Program-made: the position numbers and the translations under genes
Origin: Haematococcus lacustris
Taxonomy: Eukaryota; Chlorophyta; Chlorophyceae; Chlamydomonadales; Haematococcaceae
Length of the DNA: 64,000 bases
Assembly (NCBI GenBank): GCA_030144725.1
Contig: JASKMD010000008.1
Location: 2,150,343-2,214,342, forward strand
Direction of reading: 5' to 3'
The notes under the pieces: model-generated
Seen by the model: only the letters and a program-made list of their open reading frames with translations
What the model was told of the DNA's origin: nothing
Database searches by the model: none
Part shown: one piece after another, positions 51,781-59,500 of the stretch
Layout: the number at the start of each line of letters is the position of its first letter
How positions within the stretch are numbered: position 1 is the first letter of the stretch

Positions 51781-51929
51781 GTGTCACCTTGTTGTTGTGT
51801 TGTGTCGTTGCTACCTTGTCACATCGTAGGGAGGTGTTGCGGTCATTGGGTGCATCAATGCATGTGCTTAGCATTTCCATATTGAGGTGTTGTGGAGTGA
51901 TGGTGCATCAAGACTTGTGCTTGCAAGTC

Positions 51930-52135
51930 CCGTAGCGAGGTGTTGCGGGATGTTTGGGTGTCCACACATGTGTTTTGCGGGGATGTTGCGGGGTGTTGGG
52001 TCGTCAATACATGTGTTTTGCGGGGGTGTAGCGAGGTGTTGGGGGGTGTTTGGTCGTCAATACATGTGTTTTGCGGGGGTGTAGCAAGGTGTTGCGGGGT
52101 GTTTGGTGGTCAATACATGTGTTTTGCGGATGTAA
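51930..52135. repeat. ~55-65-bp tandem repeat, about 4 copies
   Basis: Units contain GTAGCGAGGTGTTGCGGG, TGTTTGGTCGTCAA and ACATGTGTTTTGCGGGG. Confidence 0.8.
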
Positions 52136-52139
52136 GAGT

Positions 52140-52526
52140 CGATGAAATAGTCGACATCTGTGCAGATGAAGCCACGACATCTGCACAGCCAAGCCGCGAA
52201 TGTAATAGTCGACATCTGTGCAGATGCTACAAACAACATCTGCACAGCCAAGGCTCGAATGTAATAGTCGACATCTGTGCAGATGTCGTTGTCAGCAGCT
52301 GCACAGATGTCGGTCACGACATCTGCACAGCCAAGCATTGAATGTAATAGTCGACATCTGTGCAGATGTCGTCGTCAGCAGCTGCACAGATGTTGGTCGC
52401 GGTATACGACATCTCTGCAGATGTCGACTTTCCGCAGCTGCACAGATGTCAACATCGCCTGCATCTGTGCAGATGTCGACTATCAGCAGCTGTGCAGACT
52501 AAAGACAACCGACATCTGCACAGATT
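52140..52526. repeat. Right-hand cluster of CATCTGTGCAGATG palindromes
   Basis: About a dozen palindromes in mixed orientation. Units often begin AATGTAATAGTCGACATCTG and alternate with GCAGCTGCACAGATGT variants. Same core as the left cluster but a different spacer set. Confidence 0.85.
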
Positions 52527-52660
52527 GCTTGGTTGAGAAAGCCGCGGACCAACTGCGTCGCAACGGATGCACGGAGTTACGTAAGACTTGTACCGTTCGA
52601 ACGGCCTTCTACTCCTCTTTCCAATGAGCTATGGTCGGCCCAATCGCGACCAGTCCTTGT

Positions 52661-53635
52661 TTATCGTGAGTGGTAGGTGTGGAAGGTGGCCTTCGAGTGC
52701 AGGTTGGTGCACCGGGGTAGCCAGGTGTGCGGGTCCGGTAGACCCTGTCGGGTGTGAGCCGGCAGGTGCGTGTCGGGCCTCGCATGTTTGGCCTCTTGTA
52801 TCTGCCTGTTTTCCTCGTCGTAGTCGCTGCGCTTTGCCATGTAGTCCAGGTGTGCCGTGATGAGCGGCGCCGGTTCAAAGGTGGGGTGCCAGTGTACTCG
52901 TATGAGGTCCGAGTGCGCAGACTGACGCATGGTAGTCTTGAAGTCATTGCTACTAAATTTGCATATAGGGCACAGCCAGTATCCTGGTTCCTTGTGCCCT
53001 GACAGGTGGGCTTCCTCAAGGCAGGCTGGGTGGTAGGCCCTCTTGCAGTTGCGGCACGTTGGGCTGTCTCCTCTTGGTAGCCAGCACAGCTCACAAGTGC
53101 ACACGTCCTTCGCCTCTTCCCTGCTGATGGTCTCTATGTGTGTGGGTGTATAGCCTTCTTCTGCACATAGTGGTAATGCCCATCTATCTATGACTGTGGG
53201 CTTCCAGTGCACCTTATAGTAGTTTTCCTTATTGATGCCGTCCCATTGCCAGCCATCTATGCTGGTAATGGCCTCTTGGTGGCCGTACATGGCCCCTAGT
53301 ATGCAGCCTAGGTTCTTGGGTTTACATCGGCAGGCTTTATCCACCTTCCAGCTGGACAGTCCTGGGAGGTCAAGGCCTACTATGCGCACTATATCTTGCG
53401 GGATAGTTTGGGTCTGTCTGCCCTCATTGTTCCGTTTCGTGCCCACCTTGGGTGGATTGGGCTTCGTTGGGGCCGATTGTGTTGCCCGTTGCTCTCGTTT
53501 CAGCAGTCGTGAGCTCGTCCGAATGGCCTCATGGACTGCGGGTGCCGCTGCGGCCCGGTCCGCCGTTGCTGGTTGAGTTGCGTGCATGACCGCATACGCT
53601 TTCATATCCATATAGCGAGTTCTGGTGTCTGGCAC
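52661..53635 (-). CDS. Non-LTR element PHD-finger ORF
   Basis: 324 codons from ATG 53635; the frame is open up to the RT stop at 53672, so it reads in frame from RT through a single TAG. The PHD finger spans residues 181-225 in Cys4-His-Cys3 order: C181-x2-C184, C194-x2-C197, H202-x2-C205, then W220-x-C222-x2-C225. PHD fingers usually read histone H3 tails; PHD motifs are known in some non-LTR elements (CR1 group). Two similar motifs, YYKVHWKPT (139-147) and LIRVHWHPT (244-252), flank it and look like small beta-rich repeats of unknown type. The stop is TAA. A role in choosing chromatin targets is inference. Confidence 0.8.
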   Translation of the reverse strand: MPDTRTRYMDMKAYAVMHATQPATADRAAAAPAVHEAIRTSSRLLKREQRATQSAPTKPNPPKVGTKRNNEGRQTQTIPQDIVRIVGLDLPGLSSWKVDKACRCKPKNLGCILGAMYGHQEAITSIDGWQWDGINKENYYKVHWKPTVIDRWALPLCAEEGYTPTHIETISREEAKDVCTCELCWLPRGDSPTCRNCKRAYHPACLEEAHLSGHKEPGYWLCPICKFSSNDFKTTMRQSAHSDLIRVHWHPTFEPAPLITAHLDYMAKRSDYDEENRQIQEAKHARPDTHLPAHTRQGLPDPHTWLPRCTNLHSKATFHTYHSR

Positions 53636-53671
53636 TGCGGGTGTGGGCGCAAGTTCCGTGAGGCCCGCGGC

Positions 53672-56287
53672 CTAAGTTGTGATTTTGCGTTGGTCGGGCG
53701 GGAGATCGAGTGATGTGTTGCGGCTGTCTCGGATTGCACGCGTTGCGGTCGCGTCTGGGCATGAGGGTTGGGCCGCCATGGCCGCGAGTTTGTTGAGGGC
53801 GATGATGTGCTTCTGCTTTACCTTTTTCCCGTACTTTGATGTGAGCATGCTACCGGTGATGATGTGTGTGTTGCCCTTGCAGCTGAGCTCAGAAGCGTGC
53901 GTGATGCCTAGGCTTTTGAGGCAGGTGATGCTGGCACTAACGACGTCGTGTGCTTGAGAGCTGCTGGCTTGTGTGATGAGGCGGCCGAGTGTTTGGCATT
54001 CCTCATGGTAGAGAGGTAGCCCCTCTTCCGTGGCCGACAACCCGGATATAGAGGCATAGACTAGCTGCCGTGCCCTAAGGGTATGATGAAGGAGGGTGAG
54101 CATGCGGTGTCCTTGTGTGCTAGCCTGGGCACTGAGCCATGTGATTTGTTTGTGCAGCATGCTCCTCGATATGTGGGCGTGTGCCGCATCTGTGGACTGC
54201 AGGCTGTGTGTGAGGGCTGTCGTGTTGCGGGCGTGATACTCTTGGGCAGTGGAGCTAATGCCTATGCCTAGTCTGCCAGCGTCCTCTCTGATGATGGCAT
54301 TGGGCGTTCCCAAGGGGAGTCTGAGTTTGAGCTTGACGCATTGATTGATGGACCTATCGTACAGCTCAAGGTCACCCGGGGTGCAGGGCACGGCACAAAA
54401 GCTGTAGGCTAGGCTGGGTATGATGGCCGTGCGAATGATGTGTATGGCCTGTCTAGCGCTAGCAAAGGAGCGTCTGAGTCTCTCGAGTTTTTGGCGGAGC
54501 TGGGTGATCATAGCGGTGTGTTGTGGTTTCCAGTCCAGCGTCATGGTGATGAGCACACCCAAGTAGGTGAAAGGTGAGGTCGGGCGGTGGTAGGTGACGG
54601 GTTTCCCTTGTAGGCTGACGGTTTGGAGTTGTTGGTGGGCCCGCTTGTCCGCTTCGGCCGCGTTGCTGCACATGCCTGTTTCGACCGAGTGATGGAGCGC
54701 CGCTGTAGCGAGGGTTTTACTGTGTGAGATGATGAGGTGACCCCAGTCCGAGAAGGCTGAGAGTTTGTCCGCTTGGCATCGGAGGTTGCGAAGGGTGTTG
54801 CATAGTATAGCGATGTCATCTGCATAGTCGATGCTGCTGACGGTGGCGCGTTCCCCGCTGTCGGCTGTTGCTGATTTGAATTTATAGCCCCTCGCGCCCA
54901 CTTGCAGCCATCGCAGGAGGGGTTCGATGTAGATGAGAAATAGGAAGGGCGAGAGGGAGTCGCCTTGTATGGTGCCCCGGTTGACGGGTACCGGGTCAGT
55001 ATGGCCGTACGGGGTTTTGAAGCGCGTTGTGGCGCCAGTGTAGAGGTCCTTCACTGCGTCAGTAGCGTCTGTGGGGAAGCCTAGGTCATGCATGATCCAT
55101 AGCAGTTTGTCCTGGCAGGTGGTGTTGAACGCACTGGTGAAGTCGACCAGGAGCGCGTAAATATCTGCCTTGGCCAGTTTAGCATCCTCAAGGGCCATGA
55201 CAAGCATCTGCAGCTGTTGTGTGGTGTTCCTGTGGGAGCGGAACCCAGCCTGGTTCTTGCTCAGCATCCCGTTAGCTTCAACATACTCAGACAGCGTTTT
55301 GGTAATGAGGCTGGTCCACAGCTTGTAAACGGTGTTGGCTAGGCCCACAGGTCTGTAGGAGTTGAGGTCCGTTTCTTGCCCCTTGTCCATGTAGAGCAGG
55401 CATGTGTCACTGGTCTTCCACGTGGTTGGTGTGCAGCCTGTAGCCCACATGATGACGAACAGCTGGTGTATGGTGTCCCTCATCTCCCATGGCAGCATCT
55501 TGATGATCTCGTTCTCGGCGCCGTCTGGTCCTGGGGCTTTGCCCCCCGCCAGTCTACTAAGGCATTCCTGGAAGCTGGCCTTGTCCATGATGGCTGTGTG
55601 CAACCAATGTACGTTTTGGCAGGCGTGCAGTGTGAAGGCGTCGTCTGCTTTGGCGCGAGCCCACGGGTAGTTTCTTGTCCAAGTGTTTGTGTAGTGGCCA
55701 GTTTTGGGGGTCGGCGGTGCCAACTTTTTCCCGTAGGCATCGGTAGTTATCCGGTTCAAGTCGGCCGGGGCGGTGCATATCCTGTTGGTGATAGGGTCGG
55801 CTAGCGCCTGCAGGCCTTTGTGATCGGTGCGGGACGGGCGTAGGATGTATTTGTTTGCTTTCTTAGGCTGGGTGCTTATGAGTTGTTGCATTCTGACACG
55901 GGCTTGTGCGATGGCGAGTGCGGAGTCGTCGTCGTCTAGCTTGTGAATTTGGTCGCGGTACGAGTTGGTCAGCTGGGCGAGCGCGGCTTGCACGTGATTT
56001 TCGGTTGTATCATCGCCCTGACGCGCTTGCACCGCCTCCCTTGTTCCCGCGTTTGTCGTATCTGTCTCTGGGATAAGTTCATCGATTGTCGGGTGCACGT
56101 TGTTTTGCTTGAAAAGCAACCTAGCCTTCCGGCTGAGTTCTCTGGTGGTTTTGAGCTTTCTGCCTAGTGCTTGTCTAATCCTACACATGGTCCTGCGTTG
56201 GTAGTGTTGGCCTCCCCTGGTTAGGGTCTTGGTGTTGCATGTCTTTATAGCTGTCGCCCTGCAGGCTTGTAGGAAGGTTGTAAGCAT
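53672..56287 (-). CDS. Non-LTR reverse transcriptase ORF
   Basis: 871 codons. RT motifs: GGKAPGPDGAENE (248-260), LNSYRPVGL (308-316), NQAGFRSHRNT (345-355), LLVDFTSAFN with catalytic D382, GTIQGDSLSPFLF (438-450), and SSIDYADDIAIL with catalytic D490-D491. A thumb and a long connection domain follow, to stop TAG at 53672. The upstream sequence 56288-56541 continues the previous ORF's frame (KDREAYRLGVQQ..), so entry to this frame needs one frameshift near 56265-56290. Function: target-primed reverse transcription of the element RNA. Confidence 0.93.
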   Translation of the reverse strand: MLTTFLQACRATAIKTCNTKTLTRGGQHYQRRTMCRIRQALGRKLKTTRELSRKARLLFKQNNVHPTIDELIPETDTTNAGTREAVQARQGDDTTENHVQAALAQLTNSYRDQIHKLDDDDSALAIAQARVRMQQLISTQPKKANKYILRPSRTDHKGLQALADPITNRICTAPADLNRITTDAYGKKLAPPTPKTGHYTNTWTRNYPWARAKADDAFTLHACQNVHWLHTAIMDKASFQECLSRLAGGKAPGPDGAENEIIKMLPWEMRDTIHQLFVIMWATGCTPTTWKTSDTCLLYMDKGQETDLNSYRPVGLANTVYKLWTSLITKTLSEYVEANGMLSKNQAGFRSHRNTTQQLQMLVMALEDAKLAKADIYALLVDFTSAFNTTCQDKLLWIMHDLGFPTDATDAVKDLYTGATTRFKTPYGHTDPVPVNRGTIQGDSLSPFLFLIYIEPLLRWLQVGARGYKFKSATADSGERATVSSIDYADDIAILCNTLRNLRCQADKLSAFSDWGHLIISHSKTLATAALHHSVETGMCSNAAEADKRAHQQLQTVSLQGKPVTYHRPTSPFTYLGVLITMTLDWKPQHTAMITQLRQKLERLRRSFASARQAIHIIRTAIIPSLAYSFCAVPCTPGDLELYDRSINQCVKLKLRLPLGTPNAIIREDAGRLGIGISSTAQEYHARNTTALTHSLQSTDAAHAHISRSMLHKQITWLSAQASTQGHRMLTLLHHTLRARQLVYASISGLSATEEGLPLYHEECQTLGRLITQASSSQAHDVVSASITCLKSLGITHASELSCKGNTHIITGSMLTSKYGKKVKQKHIIALNKLAAMAAQPSCPDATATRAIRDSRNTSLDLPPDQRKITT

Positions 56288-56541
56288 GTGGCTGCGGTGT
56301 CTACAGCTGCCCTGGATGGGAGGCCTGCCACCAGCGTTAGGCGTTGTTGTTTTTTAGGGGTGGCCTTGTCGAGTGTGGTTAGGAAGTGGGTAGCATCTGT
56401 GTACATGGGAGCTAGGTATGCTGTCAGCTCTGCATGCAATTGTGGGGCACCTGAGCTGGGTTGTTGCACTCCCAGGCGGTAGGCTTCCCTATCCTTATTG
56501 GTGATGAGGGTGGTAAGGATGGTGTGGCTGTGCTTCTGAGG

Positions 56542-59500
56542 TTATTGTGGGGCTGCCAGGTCTATGCCCAGTCGGGCTGTACTCAGCGTGGCTGTGACCG
56601 GCCTGTGGTCACTAAGATATGCGTGTGTGTCGACGTGCGTGCGGTGCTCTGGGCCGTGTCTTGCGTCGCGCGTCAGGATGGCGTCGATGCGGCTGTTGCA
56701 GTGCGGTTGTTGGTAGGTCCAGGCCCGGTCGCCGGGGTCAGCTTCGGACAGGCGCATCTCTGCGGCGAACTCCCTCATCATGTGGTCTTGTGGGTATTCG
56801 GTGTGTTCGGAGCGATCCTCTGTTTCCATCGTGGCGTTGATATCTCCCGCCAGGATGAGTGAGCCGGGCAGGTGCCCGGTGGTAGTTCGTATATGCTCTT
56901 GCATCTTCTTCCGTAGAGGGAGCGCGTCGTCGTTGTTCCCCGAGGGCCAGTACGTGGCGACGAGTGTGAGCTCTTCGCTTTGCCGTTGGCGGAGGCTCAG
57001 GATGACGCAGCGGGTGTTTACATCCGCATCCGTGCACGGTTGTATCATGGTAGCTTGCATCTGGATGGCTAGATCATGTCTGATGCCAATGAGGACTTCG
57101 TTGTGGCCTTGGTGGCGGTGGACAATATAGTTGGGCATAACCCTCTTCAGCCAGCCAGAGCTAGGGCTGTTGCTCCTGGGTTGGGTCATGGTTTCAGTCA
57201 GGATCAAGATGTCCGGGCTTTGGCTGTGCACAAGGTTCAGAACTTCGTTCCTAGATCTGTGTAGGCCTCTGACGTTGAATGTGGTGAGGGTGATGTGTTG
57301 CCTGTTATGGGTTGGTGGCGGTGAGGGGGTGTGGTGTTGGCTCGTGTTGTTGGGCGTGGTTTTGGGCGCCTCGTCTGTGGTGGGGACTGGCCCTGTGGTG
57401 TGGACCTCGGCGGTGGGTGTGCGTAGGTATTTACACATGAGGGTTTGAGTGTGGGTGTCGCTTTGGCGTGCCGTGGTGGCGCGTGCCCGCTTGTTGGTCG
57501 GGCCTGTGGCGTTGGCGGGAGTCGTAGTGGGTTGATTGTTACGTGGCTTGCCTTTCGCTGTGTGCGAGGGGAGGGTGACCGTGGGTGTGTCCCGACGTTG
57601 TCGAGCCCGGGCAGGTTCTTCATGGTGGGTGGCCTCTATTGTAGTTCTGCGTTTGGTGTCTAGGTTGTGGGTGTCGTCGGCGCTATTGGTGGTTGCGGGT
57701 GGTGCTGCGGGGATCTCTCCTGTCTCTGTGTGGTTGGTAGTTAGGTCTATCAGATCAGTGTGGTCTTGGAAGTGTGCTGCTAGTGCTGAAGCAGCGGTGG
57801 CCTCCAGCGGGTCCGCTATCCAGATCTCTCTCCTAATGTATCTTGTGTTTTTCACGTTCCCTGTACAGATGGTGAGCAGGTTCCCTTGAAGGTGTTTCCA
57901 GTCGTTAGGTGTGGAAAGTGGTTTGGGCATCCGGTTTAGTGAGTCCAGCTGGTACCAACCTTGGTGCGTGTGTTTGATTACAGTTGCATGGTGGTGTGAT
58001 AGCAGGAGGACAGCATCCGTGGTTGTCGCGCCCGTGCTAGCAATAGTTGTGGTGATCGTCTCTGGTGTAATACTGTGGGTTGGTAGGTATGTTGTTGCTG
58101 GGTGCAAGTATGTGCATATCTCATGTTGTTTGCGGTAGAGGTAGTGGTTTAGTGTGTCGGTTGAGAATTTGCCTTTCTCGTGGTAGATGTGGTCAGTTGT
58201 GAAGGTTCTGATAGCGTACCCTTCTTCTCGTGCTTTTTGTGCAAGGGATTGCAAGTGCTCTTGTAGCTGCTTGCAGTGGTCAATGACTGCATGGTAGTCA
58301 ATGTATTTTTTTCCCATGGCCATGTTGAATGCATGTACTAGGCAACACTCTTCGTATTGCCCTTCCATGTACATGTGTGTAGGATTGTGGGTCGAGATAT
58401 ACGTAGGGTTGGTTGCTATTGGTGTTTGTTCTGCGTGACTAATGATGTGGTGGATGCCCTTTTCCTTGCACTGGCGTATCTGCTCCCGTGATCGGGTGTT
58501 GGGCGCGATGACAAAGAGTTGGTGCATAGTTCGCTTGGTTGCAGTTGAGATGCGTAAGAGGGGTGTGGGTGCCGTTTCCATGGAGTCCAGTAGGTTCCAT
58601 GTGCCGTTCATGCACTTCATGGCCATGCTGTGGCCTTGTTTTCTGCACAGGAAAGTGTGTGTACCGTATTGGCCAGCGAGGTTCCCTAGGTTATCAGCGG
58701 ACCAGTCGCTGGGTTGGTTGAGTTGGGCAATGCTCTGCACTGCAATGCCGTAGTGGGTACGTCGGTACATCTCGATCACTTCGTCAGAATAGCCATCTAT
58801 GCCTCTTGCCATCAGCCATGCGCCACGCTCTAGGTTATCAGTTAGTTGAGGGAGCCTATTCTCATAAAAGCTGTCTATGTCATGCATGGTAACCCATTCA
58901 TGTCCCGCAGCATTGTTCAGGGAGTAGATCTGGCATGCGGAGCTATCCTGATCTTGCTGGAAGTGCTTGATGGCTGGGCCTGGGTTAGCTACAACGTCTC
59001 CAGCGGCTAGCAAGAGCCATGCCACGTAGACATCCCGTGCGGCGGCTATGGGGTTCAGGGTGCCGTTAGTCCAGTTGGTTTCACCTTTTGTTGTTTGATA
59101 GCAGTAGTAGACATGCAAGGTGCTATTAAACTGGTGTACTGTGTATGTGCGGCCGTTGTTCACCCCATGGGTGGAGAGGTGGAATCTATGGGCGATCTTG
59201 CAGAGAGAGCTAGAGGCGGCTAGGGTGCCATCTAGGCCTGTCATGAGACTGTACCCAATGGCTCGTATTGTAGACCTGCAGGAGCCTAGCCGCTTTCTGT
59301 GGCGCCTTAGGCATTGTCTGGATTCTTTAGCCGTGGGTGTGGGGCGATGATGAAAGCTTGTTTTGATGGTGTAGGTGCCGATAGTGAAGAGGAGGATGTA
59401 GTTCACTAGACTCTCTTGTTGGTTGATGATTCTTCCCGTTTGAGTGCCAGTGTGCCGGTGGGCGGCGCAGGCCGTCTCATCCTGGTGAGATTGACAGTTC

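Larger units (their letters stand above)
47547..52526. mobile_element. 5.0-kb palindromic-repeat element with 20-bp inverted ends, no recognisable coding capacity
   Basis: The left end AATCTGTGCAGATGTCGGTT (47547-47566) is perfectly inverted at the right end (52507-52526). Both ends carry clusters of the near-palindrome CATCTGTGCAGATG, often within CGACATCTGTGCAGATGTCG; the centre holds a 914-bp duplication and two pentanucleotide arrays. It separates the PHD and RNase H ORFs of the retrotransposon. I found no clear target duplication, and a palindromic monomer makes inverted ends easy to obtain by chance. So it is either a DNA element with subterminal repeats or a satellite that grew inside the retrotransposon. 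Confidence 0.5.

Noticed and set aside
47539..52534. Target-site duplication for the 5-kb palindromic element
   Set aside because: Flanks (CTTTTTGGG and GCTTGGTTG) show only weak similarity, so no duplication is claimed.
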